From assembly GCA_964429195.1 (NCBI GenBank), contig CAYSBC010000049.1, forward strand, positions 1 to 12,648: DNA of 12,648 nt, written 5' to 3'. Under the pieces are notes generated by a model that saw only the letters and a program-made list of their open reading frames with translations, did not search any database and was not told the DNA's origin. A program made the translations under genes and the position numbers. Shown here piece by piece: positions 6,201-12,648 of this stretch. Position 1 is the first letter of the stretch; each line of letters opens with the position of its first letter. Source of the DNA: JBBAFM01 sp041655415 (lineage in GTDB: Bacteria > Bacillota > Clostridia > Peptostreptococcales > JAAYPU01).

Positions 6201-7583
6201 GTGAAGAATTTATTTTATTTTAGAACGGTATTCTATCAGCACGTAGATTCTATGGCCGCGCTTTTGTTAAAGCATCTTCCACAATCCTTTTTCGGATCCG
6301 AAAAGGTGCTTAGAGAAAAGATGAATAAGCTCTATGGAGAAGAGAGCTATAGTGAGCAAATTCATTTAAGCAAAAAGAAATTGGCGGCAAAGTTCTATAT
6401 CCTACTTTTAATCTTTTTATTCTTCTTGACAACCCTTACTCTTTATCATGCTTTGGCCAGGCAGGAAATCCATGCCATCATAAGACCTCAACCTGCAGAG
6501 GGCAAGGAACTCCATACATTCCGCCTGGAAATAAAAGAAGGCGATATGACTTATGCGCAAGATCTCAGCATCCATGTGAGTGAGCGTGAGAGAACCAATG
6601 AGGAAATCCATGCCTTATTGAAGCTTACTGAAGGGAAAATTAAAGAAGCTATTTTAAATCAAAATGAAGATCTGAATCACATTTATAGCGACCTCAATCT
6701 TTACACTGTAGATGAGGAAACGGGAGTCAACCTAAAATGGAAATCCCTTAGAAAAGATTTAATCAACAATCAAGGACAAGTCTATTCTACATTTTTGGAG
6801 CAGGAGGAGGCTGCTACCTTGGAGTTTGAATTAAGTATGGGAAAAAGCAAGCAAAAGGGTTCACTCAATCTGAAAGTTGTTCCATTTATGGAATATGCCA
6901 GCCTAAAGGAAATCATGAGCAGAAAGTTAAATCTCTTTTTAACGGATATTTCCCAGGATAAAAGGGCAAGTTCCATTAAGCTTCCAGAAGCCTTTGGATC
7001 CATCAAGGTACGATGGTACAAAAAGGGAGATGATTTCAGGGGTTTACTGATTGTTTTCTTTGTAATCGGTTTACTTTTGTTGCATTACACAAAATATTCT
7101 TCTTTAAACAAAAGAATAAAGAAAAACAAAGAAGAGATTGAAAAGGAATATCCTCATTTTATAAGCAAGCTGGTACTTTTGTTGAGCACAGGACTTATCT
7201 TTCAAAGTGCCATAGAAAAGATTGTGTTCGATTACAAAGCTCAATCCAGTCAAAAAAAGTACTTTTATAATCAACTGTCAATCATGATGCACAATGTGGA
7301 GGAAAGCAAGGCTTATTTAATGGATGAATTAAATGATTTTTCAAAACGATGCGGTGTAAAAGAGCTGATGCGGTTTGCAGTGATTATCAAAGAAAACTTG
7401 ATGTCCGGGGATTTGTTGTCGGAAAAACTGGGCAAAGAAGCAGAGGAAGTATGGAAAAACAGAAAAAGAAAAGCAGAGGAGCTAGGAAAACTGGCAGAAA
7501 CAAAACTTGTTTTTCCAATGGTTTTGTTACTCCTTGTCTTGATTATGATTGTCATGATGCCGGCTTTTTTAGAAATGAAATAG
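6201..7583 (+). CDS. tadC: TadC-like platform protein with extra extracytoplasmic domain
   Basis: A 460-residue T2SSF protein. GTG 6201 is chosen because AAGGAAGGA (6186-6193) lies 7 bp before it; an upstream GTG at 6153 would overlap tadB. A first membrane segment (64-83) is followed by about 195 residues predicted outside the membrane (84-280), then a second segment (281-297), a T2SSF-like domain (about 315-438, EKEYPHFISKLVLLLSTG) and a last segment (439-456). Ordinary TadC proteins are near 300 residues and lack the big insert. Within it, about 165-228 has the pattern of a degenerate bacterial Ig-like fold (LYTVDEETGVNLKWKS, a GQV turn, then TLEFELSMG). The T2SSF call is strong; the Ig-like call is a weak inference from pattern. 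Confidence 0.85.
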   Translation: MKNLFYFRTVFYQHVDSMAALLLKHLPQSFFGSEKVLREKMNKLYGEESYSEQIHLSKKKLAAKFYILLLIFLFFLTTLTLYHALARQEIHAIIRPQPAEGKELHTFRLEIKEGDMTYAQDLSIHVSERERTNEEIHALLKLTEGKIKEAILNQNEDLNHIYSDLNLYTVDEETGVNLKWKSLRKDLINNQGQVYSTFLEQEEAATLEFELSMGKSKQKGSLNLKVVPFMEYASLKEIMSRKLNLFLTDISQDKRASSIKLPEAFGSIKVRWYKKGDDFRGLLIVFFVIGLLLLHYTKYSSLNKRIKKNKEEIEKEYPHFISKLVLLLSTGLIFQSAIEKIVFDYKAQSSQKKYFYNQLSIMMHNVEESKAYLMDELNDFSKRCGVKELMRFAVIIKENLMSGDLLSEKLGKEAEEVWKNRKRKAEELGKLAETKLVFPMVLLLLVLIMIVMMPAFLEMK

Positions 7584-7598
7584 GAGGGATTAAAGAAA

Positions 7599-7769
7599 AT
7601 GAAATGGATAAAAAAAATCGCAAGAGATGAAAAGGGCATGGAACTAGTGCAAGTGGCTATCTTAGTGGCTATCGCAATAGGGGTTGGACTATTCTTTAAA
7701 ACCCAAATCAGTGAATTCGTACATGATATTTTTGAAGGCTTGGTGGGATCCAATTTTTCAGATGTTTAG
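7599..7769 (+). CDS. Flp-like pilin, 56 residues
   Basis: A short gene in the position of the Flp major pilin. The protein begins with a basic leader, MKWIKKIARDEKG, followed by the hydrophobic helix MELVQVAILVAIAIGVGLFF and a short amphipathic tail (FVHDIFEGLVG). This is the layout of Flp1-like pilins: cleavage after Gly13 would give a mature subunit of 43 residues. The usual Glu at mature position 5 is Gln here, and a Glu stands at position 2. The strong site AGGAGGGA (7582-7589), 9-11 bp before the ATG, suggests high expression. It starts 15 bp after tadC, and the next gene overlaps its stop. Whether it is the main filament subunit is inferred from position and form. Confidence 0.8.
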   Translation: MKWIKKIARDEKGMELVQVAILVAIAIGVGLFFKTQISEFVHDIFEGLVGSNFSDV

Positions 7770-8253
7770 TCCAAATGCAGTTTATCAAAAAAGAGACAAC
7801 CGGAAAATAAAAAATCAAGAGGGCTTCCTCTTAGTAGAAGCAGCAATCCTTTGGCCTTTGATGATGCTCGTCTTGTTTTTTATCATTTACCTAACCTTTG
7901 CCTTATACAATCAAGCTACCTCTTTGGCAGTAATCAATTTTGCCACAGAAAATTTTGATTGCCTTGCAGGAGAGGAAGTTTTTAAGGAAGAGGAAAGTCA
8001 CATACCTTGGGTGGATGGATTGATAGAGGATTATCGTAATCGGTTTTTATTGCCCGATTACCCTATAGAAATTGACATGGGAAATGCTTTCTTTGATGAA
8101 AAAATCACTATCATACAGCATGAGAAACACCCCCTTGTTTTATTAAACAAGATTGGATTAAGGCATCAGTATAAAAGCACAAGTGCAGAAGGATACATTC
8201 TGAGGGAGGCTGACTTTATCAACAAATCGGATGTTTTTAAGGAGAGTATATGA
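7762..8253 (+). CDS. TadE-like pseudopilin
   Basis: A 163-residue protein with a basic N-terminal leader ending NQEG (Gly21), followed by FLLVEAAILWPLMM, the TadE signature with Glu at mature position 5, and a single membrane helix to about residue 49. The remaining part has no cysteine pairs beyond isolated residues and no recognisable domain. Tad pseudopilins of this kind are processed by the prepilin peptidase and are thought to sit at the pilus base or tip. ATG 7762 overlaps the pilin stop by 8 bp and is preferred; an in-frame ATG at 7723 and a TTG at 7684 lie within the pilin gene and have no good ribosome site. The next gene's ribosome site lies inside its 3' end. Confidence 0.82.
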   Translation: MFSPNAVYQKRDNRKIKNQEGFLLVEAAILWPLMMLVLFFIIYLTFALYNQATSLAVINFATENFDCLAGEEVFKEEESHIPWVDGLIEDYRNRFLLPDYPIEIDMGNAFFDEKITIIQHEKHPLVLLNKIGLRHQYKSTSAEGYILREADFINKSDVFKESI

Positions 8254-8254
8254 A

Positions 8255-10597
8255 ATGAAAGATTCAAAAGGCTTTATTTCAATTTTTTTAGTCATCATAC
8301 TCTCAAGCTTTGTCGTCTTAACCAGCCTTATTGTTGAAGGAGCTCATACCCATACTGCGGTTATCCAGGGAGAAAGGGCGACAAGCCTAGCCATGCGATC
8401 TATTTTAGCAGAGTACAACGTGAATCTAAAAAAAGAATATGGCTTGTTTGCAATAGAGGATCATGCAGAGGATAATTCGGAGCTAGATAATAAAGCGAAA
8501 AGCTATATTGACCGAATGCTCCAATCGGCCGACTCTACTTTAGGTAAGCATAACAAACTTTATCAATTTTCAGTTGAAAAGGTTACAACGGATTTACAGG
8601 ATTACTCTCTTCTCAATCAAGCCATCTATAAAGAGCAAATACTTGAAGCAATGAAATACAGTCTCCTTGAAACAGAAATAGAAAAATTGGATGAGATAAC
8701 AGGTGTCTTGGAAGATATTTCTTCTATACTGAAGATTGTCAATCAATTCCAGGACCTGGTTGTACTTATTCGAGAGATTGAAAATCAAATTAATAATTTG
8801 CAGAAGTATTGTGAAGGTTGGTACATCGATTCATCGGGTAGAAAGCAAAGCTATTTAGAAGGCATCAAGAGTTTCCTTCTGGGAACAAATGAGTTTAGGA
8901 AGCTCAATGAACGGTATTTAGAGGACACATTCAACTTCATTCGTTATGAATGTGTCTTGAATATCCTAGACAATATCAAGAGTCAACTTGTCCTTGAATG
9001 GCATGAGGGAAATATCAGTGAGGATTTTTATAGCTTGCAAATACGTGACATCCATAAAAGGATAAAAGATTATTCTGAGCAAGGAGAAAAAATCCATATA
9101 GGAGAATATGTGGAATTTTTTGAAAGCCGCATTGATTCATGTGATAAGGCCCTTAAGGCCATAAAAGAGATGAAAGGATTGGTTCATAGGATAGCGAGTG
9201 TTTTGGACAGCATCCATTCCTTGATTGAGGAAATGGGAGAGGCCACAAGTTTAATGCGAGAAGAAATAAATGAAGCAATAAGCGGATTTATCAAGGTATT
9301 ACAAGCATGCTCAGATGAAAAATTAACCCAATTGGAACACATTATTGGGGAAAACAAAGGAGCTCTTGAAGATGTCAGGAAAGAGATGATGGAAGAAAAA
9401 GATTGGATACACTTAATTCGGTGGAGCAAGCAATATCAGGTTCCAATTCTAACGGAGAGTATGAACTTGGACCGTATTTTACAAGAGGTTGATGAAAAAA
9501 TAAAGAATGATGGTGCATATGCACTCAAAATAGAGCAATACACTGAAAAAATAAAAAACCTGACAGAGAAGTACAATACGGATTTTATCATCGATTTTTT
9601 GAAAATGATTTATGGAGAAGAAGTTCAAGAAAACCATGAGGATTCCTTTCCAATCAACAATCTCCAAGAAGAGAATGAAAAGAAAGAAAAAAGTTTAATG
9701 TCCGATAAGGGCAAAAGGGTCTTGAGAAACAGTCTCATTATTCAAGGCCTGCCATCGCAAGCCTTAGAAAAAGATATTTTCCAGGTAATTCAGAGGTTGA
9801 TGAACATGAAGAATATACGGGGGAGAGATATCAGGGACGAGCTTGTGATTAATGCTTATATCCTCAAGCATTTCAATCATGCTTTGAGTCAACATCAAAA
9901 AGAAAGGGAAGAGGAAGTGGAAAATTTTTTTCAGAATGAAGTAGAGTATATTTTGTATGGATCTTTTGATGATCAAAGAAATGCCCAACATTTCCTAAAA
10001 GATTTACTTCTCCTAAGAAGTGCTTTGAATCTTATCCATATTTACAGCGATCATGAAAAAAAAGAGCAAACATTAAAAGCAGCTCTTGCTATGACAAAAG
10101 GGGTAGGAGCTGCCGTTGCACAATTTGCAATTGCCAGTGCCTGGAGCTATGCTGAAGCGTTAATCGATGCAGAAGATATTCAAAACGGGAAAAAGAGTCC
10201 TTTCCTAAAAAATCGGGACAACTGGAATTTGGAATTTGAGAATATTTTTAAAGGGATATTCCAGCCGGATAGACATCCTAAAGAGAAGATAAAGGATGAG
10301 GAAAGTCTATTACAAGATGTGAACATGATGGATTACAAGGATTATCTCATGCTGTTTTTATTACCACATCAGCAGGAAGTGGCTTTGTATAGGGCCTTAG
10401 ATGTGACACAAATCAATATAAAAACAAAGTACGACAAGACATTTGATGTTCGAGACTACTATACGGGATGTAAAGTGAAAATTGATTTTACAGTCAAGCC
10501 TCTTTTTCTGAATGCAACCTGGATGTTTGAAGATATAAAAAACAGAGGTATCGACAAGAAGCATTTTTTCGTAAAACAAGCTCATGATTATTATTAG
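8255..10597 (+). CDS. DUF5702-type Tad-locus protein with long coiled-coil ectodomain
   Basis: A 780-residue protein. It begins MKDSKG, then FISIFLVIILSSFVVLTSLIVEGA, a prepilin-like leader and membrane helix. This is followed by a segment typical of DUF5702 proteins found with Tad genes in Firmicutes: GERATSLAMRSILAEYN, then KKEYGLFAI (about 39-67). The rest (about 70-770) is charged and Glu/Lys-rich with many predicted long helices and coiled coils, then a small hydrophobic Ala/Gly patch (TKGVGAAVAQFAIASAWSYAEALIDAE) in the last quarter and a globular-looking end. The ATG at 8255 is chosen because AAGGAG at 8239-8244 is 10 bp upstream; it starts 1 bp after the previous stop. Size and N-terminus suggest a surface or tip component; the function is unknown. 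Confidence 0.8.
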   Translation: MKDSKGFISIFLVIILSSFVVLTSLIVEGAHTHTAVIQGERATSLAMRSILAEYNVNLKKEYGLFAIEDHAEDNSELDNKAKSYIDRMLQSADSTLGKHNKLYQFSVEKVTTDLQDYSLLNQAIYKEQILEAMKYSLLETEIEKLDEITGVLEDISSILKIVNQFQDLVVLIREIENQINNLQKYCEGWYIDSSGRKQSYLEGIKSFLLGTNEFRKLNERYLEDTFNFIRYECVLNILDNIKSQLVLEWHEGNISEDFYSLQIRDIHKRIKDYSEQGEKIHIGEYVEFFESRIDSCDKALKAIKEMKGLVHRIASVLDSIHSLIEEMGEATSLMREEINEAISGFIKVLQACSDEKLTQLEHIIGENKGALEDVRKEMMEEKDWIHLIRWSKQYQVPILTESMNLDRILQEVDEKIKNDGAYALKIEQYTEKIKNLTEKYNTDFIIDFLKMIYGEEVQENHEDSFPINNLQEENEKKEKSLMSDKGKRVLRNSLIIQGLPSQALEKDIFQVIQRLMNMKNIRGRDIRDELVINAYILKHFNHALSQHQKEREEEVENFFQNEVEYILYGSFDDQRNAQHFLKDLLLLRSALNLIHIYSDHEKKEQTLKAALAMTKGVGAAVAQFAIASAWSYAEALIDAEDIQNGKKSPFLKNRDNWNLEFENIFKGIFQPDRHPKEKIKDEESLLQDVNMMDYKDYLMLFLLPHQQEVALYRALDVTQINIKTKYDKTFDVRDYYTGCKVKIDFTVKPLFLNATWMFEDIKNRGIDKKHFFVKQAHDYY

Positions 10598-10611
10598 TCC
10601 AAATAGCTTTT

Positions 10612-10619
10612 GAGGTGAT
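10612..10619 (+). promoter_or_regulatory. Ribosome binding site fixing the GTG start of the second TadE-like gene
   Basis: GAGGTGAT is fully complementary to the 16S rRNA tail. It is 8 bp (from GAGG) before the GTG at 10624, whereas the ATG at 10618 lies inside it. GTG 10624 is therefore the likely start. Confidence 0.65.
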
Positions 10620-10623
10620 GACC

Positions 10624-11391
10624 GTGCAATATTTTAAAAGGGATTCGGAAAAGGGAAGCCTTATTGTGGAGGCGGCAATATTTATTCCACTCTTTATCCT
10701 TGCTATTCTAACGATTGCTTTTACCATGAAAGTCTTTGCCACCTATGAGTACAACCAACATAGGCTTTCTGAAGAAATGTCTTTTATTGCTGCAAAGGCT
10801 TATACTGTGAACCATAGCACCAGAATTTATGGGATGGGTGAAAGCCTAACCATAAGAAGCTATAGGTATCTTTTTAGTGAGAAAGAGAATGAAAAGCAGC
10901 AAGAAAACAGCATTCCGTCCAATGATTTAATCGAAGTAGTGGCTTCCTTTTCTGTTGCTAATCCTTTTGCCTTACGCATGATTCCAGACTATAACTTTAT
11001 ACAAAGGATCACCCTGCGAGCCTGGACAGGTCATGAGAAAGAGGCCAATCCAGCGACTTTTCAGGAAATGATGGAAGACTCAGACCATGTTTATATCTTT
11101 CCAAAGTTCGGGACCAAATACCACAAGTCAGATTGCAGGTTAATCGCTAATAGCCCTGTTCAGGAATTCTTGTCTCATAGCCACTGGAAAAGTTTCGAGC
11201 CATGTAGGCTTTGCAATGCTGCTAATCTTTCTATAGGATCTTATATCTATTTGTTTAATGATAAGATCTTTCATTCTAGGGAGTGCTTTTTAGTGGATAA
11301 AAAAATTGAGGTGATTTCCTTAGAGGATGCATTGGACAGAGGCTATAATCCTTGCCAGATTTGTTATGGAATAAGGTCTATAGAGAGGTGA
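10624..11391 (+). CDS. TadE-like pseudopilin with two C-terminal zinc-binding modules
   Basis: A 255-residue protein. Residues 1-40 are a TadE-type prepilin start: leader ending DSEKG (Gly11), then SLIVEAAIFIPLF with Glu at mature position 5 and one membrane helix. A middle domain spans about 60-140. The C-terminal 100 residues hold two copies of a small module: H167, C171, C194, C197 and H217, C221, C244, C247. Every ligand is repeated at exactly 50 residues, and each copy ends with PC-x2-C (PCRLC, PCQIC). The pattern YH-x3-C ... GY-x-PC-x2-C resembles the Ada-type or phage-like zinc module found in Firmicutes. Its topology places the modules outside the cell. The gene's last base overlaps the leader region of the FHA gene. 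Confidence 0.83.
   Translation: MQYFKRDSEKGSLIVEAAIFIPLFILAILTIAFTMKVFATYEYNQHRLSEEMSFIAAKAYTVNHSTRIYGMGESLTIRSYRYLFSEKENEKQQENSIPSNDLIEVVASFSVANPFALRMIPDYNFIQRITLRAWTGHEKEANPATFQEMMEDSDHVYIFPKFGTKYHKSDCRLIANSPVQEFLSHSHWKSFEPCRLCNAANLSIGSYIYLFNDKIFHSRECFLVDKKIEVISLEDALDRGYNPCQICYGIRSIER
11385..11391 (+). promoter_or_regulatory. Ribosome binding site fixing the TTG start of the FHA gene
   Basis: GAGGTGA overlaps the stop codon of the preceding gene and lies 8 bp (from GAGG) before TTG 11397. The in-frame GTG at 11388 lies inside it, so TTG 11397 is preferred. Confidence 0.6.
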
Positions 11392-11396
11392 AAAAA

Positions 11397-12410
11397 TTGG
11401 AAAAACAAAAAACAGAAGGTATTTATCTTAAAGGAATAGGGAATCAAGAAAAATATGCTATTGAAAAAGAAAAAAAGAATAGCATCGGCAGAAATATGAA
11501 GGAGAGCAGTATTTATATCGAAGACATGCTTATAAGCAGGAAACATGCAGAAATAGTCTTTGAAGAGAATCATTTCTATGTCATAGATTTAAACTCACAA
11601 AATGGCACCTATATTAATAAGACGAAAGCCCTACCTTTTAAAAAATATCCCCTCCGGCATTATGATTTGATTACCTTTGCTCAAAAGCAATACCGCTTTA
11701 GTAGTGAGGAAGCAATCCGAATAGATCATTCACCGGCCATAGAGCTTGCATGGATGCAAGTTGCCCAAAAAAATAAAATTTGTATCCATATAGAAAAATC
11801 AGCGGAATTATTAGAATATCAATTTCAGATTTTAGATGAGAATAAGCATGTCCATATATTGGATTTTGAAAGGGTATCCGACCATTCTTTTGAGAGACTT
11901 TATGTTGATATCACGGATTTGGAGTCCTTACACAAAATAGTGAATAAAAGGCGTCTTGTAGCAGATGAATTAGCAGATATTCTTCTTAAGTTAGTGAAGG
12001 TTCTAGAGGATACAGAAAGGATGTTACTCCATAAAAATTCTTTCATCTTATCTCTTCACACCATTTTCCTTTCTAAAAAGGGTGAGATTAAATTGTTGTA
12101 TGTTCCTATTCATCACAAGATAAGCTATGAAGAAAGCTTTAAAAAACTAATAGCTCAACTTATGGATGAGGTTGTTCAATACGATGAGGCCTTGCGGGAG
12201 GAAATAATGGATGTTCTTCAGATGGAGAATGTTCAAATACCTGATATCATGGAAAAGATTATTTGGAATGAGAGGAACAAGAGAGTGGTTTCCGCAGAGA
12301 CCCCTCATCGAAAGGTTTTATCTTCATCCCCTCAGGGTTTTTTCTTGTCAAAAAAACAAGCTATTAAACATTCTTTTCTGAAGGTTCGACGCCTAATAAT
12401 GACAAAATAA
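11397..12410 (+). CDS. FHA-domain protein with DUF6382-like C-terminal region
   Basis: A 337-residue cytoplasmic protein with no membrane segment. Residues about 27-103 form a forkhead-associated domain with the conserved phosphothreonine-binding residues: GR (31-32), SRKH (47-50) and NGT (69-71). Residues about 120-290 look like DUF6382, a domain often joined to FHA in Firmicutes (ERLYVDITDLESLHKIV, then a helix pair, then IFLSKKGEIKLLYVPI). In the proteins I know, DUF6382 precedes FHA; here the order is reversed. The last 40 residues are basic. It closes the Tad operon, so it probably reads a Ser/Thr phosphorylation signal and links it to pilus assembly. No kinase gene is in the window. Start TTG 11397 is discussed with its ribosome site. 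Confidence 0.82.
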   Translation: MEKQKTEGIYLKGIGNQEKYAIEKEKKNSIGRNMKESSIYIEDMLISRKHAEIVFEENHFYVIDLNSQNGTYINKTKALPFKKYPLRHYDLITFAQKQYRFSSEEAIRIDHSPAIELAWMQVAQKNKICIHIEKSAELLEYQFQILDENKHVHILDFERVSDHSFERLYVDITDLESLHKIVNKRRLVADELADILLKLVKVLEDTERMLLHKNSFILSLHTIFLSKKGEIKLLYVPIHHKISYEESFKKLIAQLMDEVVQYDEALREEIMDVLQMENVQIPDIMEKIIWNERNKRVVSAETPHRKVLSSSPQGFFLSKKQAIKHSFLKVRRLIMTK

Positions 12411-12425
12411 TTATAAGTAATAACG

Positions 12426-12431
12426 TATAAT
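12426..12431 (+). promoter_or_regulatory. Possible -10 element upstream of the structured RNA
   Basis: A perfect TATAAT lies 16 bp after the FHA gene stop, but no -35 hexamer stands 16-18 bp before it (ATGACA at 12399-12404 would need a 21-bp spacer). Weak; the RNA may instead be transcribed from the Tad operon, because no clear terminator follows the FHA gene. Confidence 0.3.
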
Positions 12432-12479
12432 CAACATAATCTATTTCAAAAATGAATATGATTTATTAAATATTTCAAA

Positions 12480-12640
12480 AAAGGAGGATTATAGAAAATT
12501 CTTACTGCAGCATAGCAGACACTTGCCTGCGTAGGAGCTCCAAGGGAGCGTTGCATCAGTTACGCACCTAACCACATTTGCGAAGGAATGTTGGTAGGTG
12601 CTATACAGGAATTCACCAAGTTTACTTGGATTGAATTTTT
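12480..12640 (+). ncRNA. Candidate riboswitch or attenuator RNA of unknown class
   Basis: The region can fold as a three-way junction. P1: AATTC 12497-12501 with 12609-12613, CTG 12505-12507 with 12606-12608, and ATAGC 12512-12516 with 12600-12604. P2: TGCGTA 12528-12533 with 12561-12566, enclosing a hairpin GCTCC 12537-12541 / GGAGC 12545-12549. P3: 12566-12578 with 12587-12599, 13 pairs with two single-base bulges. The 3' strand of outer P1 (12609-12613) is also the base of the following terminator stem, so the two folds exclude each other. I do not recognise a known class: no T-box motif, SAM, TPP, FMN, cobalamin or c-di-GMP signature was seen. The controlled gene would lie beyond the window. 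Confidence 0.5.
12609..12640 (+). terminator. Rho-independent terminator closing the structured RNA
   Basis: AATTCA (12610-12615) and CCAAGT (12616-12621) pair with ACTTGG (12624-12629) and TGAATT (12632-12637), with a two-base AT bulge and a tight loop. A run of five T residues ends at 12640. Its lower stem overlaps the closing helix of the upstream junction, giving a conditional terminator. The downstream 8 bp hold nothing recognisable. Confidence 0.65.
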
Positions 12641-12648
12641 CAGTTCGC

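Noticed and set aside
7349..7630. Second + strand frame of 93 codons overlapping the end of tadC
   Set aside because: Lies in another frame within the well-supported T2SSF coding region; the translation is rich in basic residues and unlike any known protein.
12521..12545. Similarity of TTGCCTGCGTAGGAGC to the 3' core of the TPP riboswitch
   Set aside because: The CTGAGA core and the other TPP elements are missing and the helices do not fit; short chance match.
12480..12640. 6S RNA, tmRNA, SRP RNA, T-box or RNase P
   Set aside because: None of their conserved cores is visible, and the branched fold with an overlapping terminator is not the 6S long-hairpin form. A diverged 6S RNA cannot be fully excluded without a covariance-model search.

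Overview
The window (about 60% A+T, low-GC Gram-positive codon use, strong AGGAGG-type ribosome binding sites, frequent TTG/GTG starts, no outer-membrane secretin gene) looks like the chromosome of an anaerobic member of the Clostridia. All genes are on the + strand.

Region 1 (1-2718) is the end of a housekeeping operon: the 3' part of fabF (fatty acid elongation), rnc (RNase III), a small CxxC-20-CxxC membrane protein and a GNAT acetyltransferase with a cysteine-containing tail. Gaps are short or absent after rnc.

Region 2 (2719-3061) is an unusually structured intergenic region. It holds a 27-bp imperfect inverted repeat (2782-2808 / 2884-2910) around a 75-bp AT-rich centre, with a promoter-like element pointing left and an inner hairpin. 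Next come a Rho-independent terminator (2951-2982) and a good sigma-A promoter (2991-3019) for the next operon.

Region 3 (3062-12410) is one tightly packed operon for a monoderm-type Tad/Flp pilus (type IVc) assembly system. In order it encodes a TadZ/CpaE-like ATPase, the TadA/CpaF secretion ATPase, membrane platform proteins TadB and TadC (TadC carries a large extra extracytoplasmic domain), a 56-residue Flp-like pilin, a TadE-like pseudopilin, a 780-residue DUF5702-type protein, a second TadE-like protein ending in two exact 50-residue-period His-Cys/Cys-x2-Cys modules, and an FHA-domain protein with a DUF6382-like C-terminal half. TadZ/TadA/TadB/TadC would form the inner machine. The four proteins with a short basic N-terminus, a Gly and a hydrophobic helix would be its substrates or the filament and tip. 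The FHA protein is a likely phospho-dependent regulator. No prepilin peptidase, CpaB/RcpC or secretin gene is present in the window.

Region 4 (12411-12648) contains no gene. It carries a compact structured RNA candidate: a three-way junction whose closing helix shares bases with a following intrinsic terminator. This is the layout of a riboswitch or other attenuator for a gene beyond the window.
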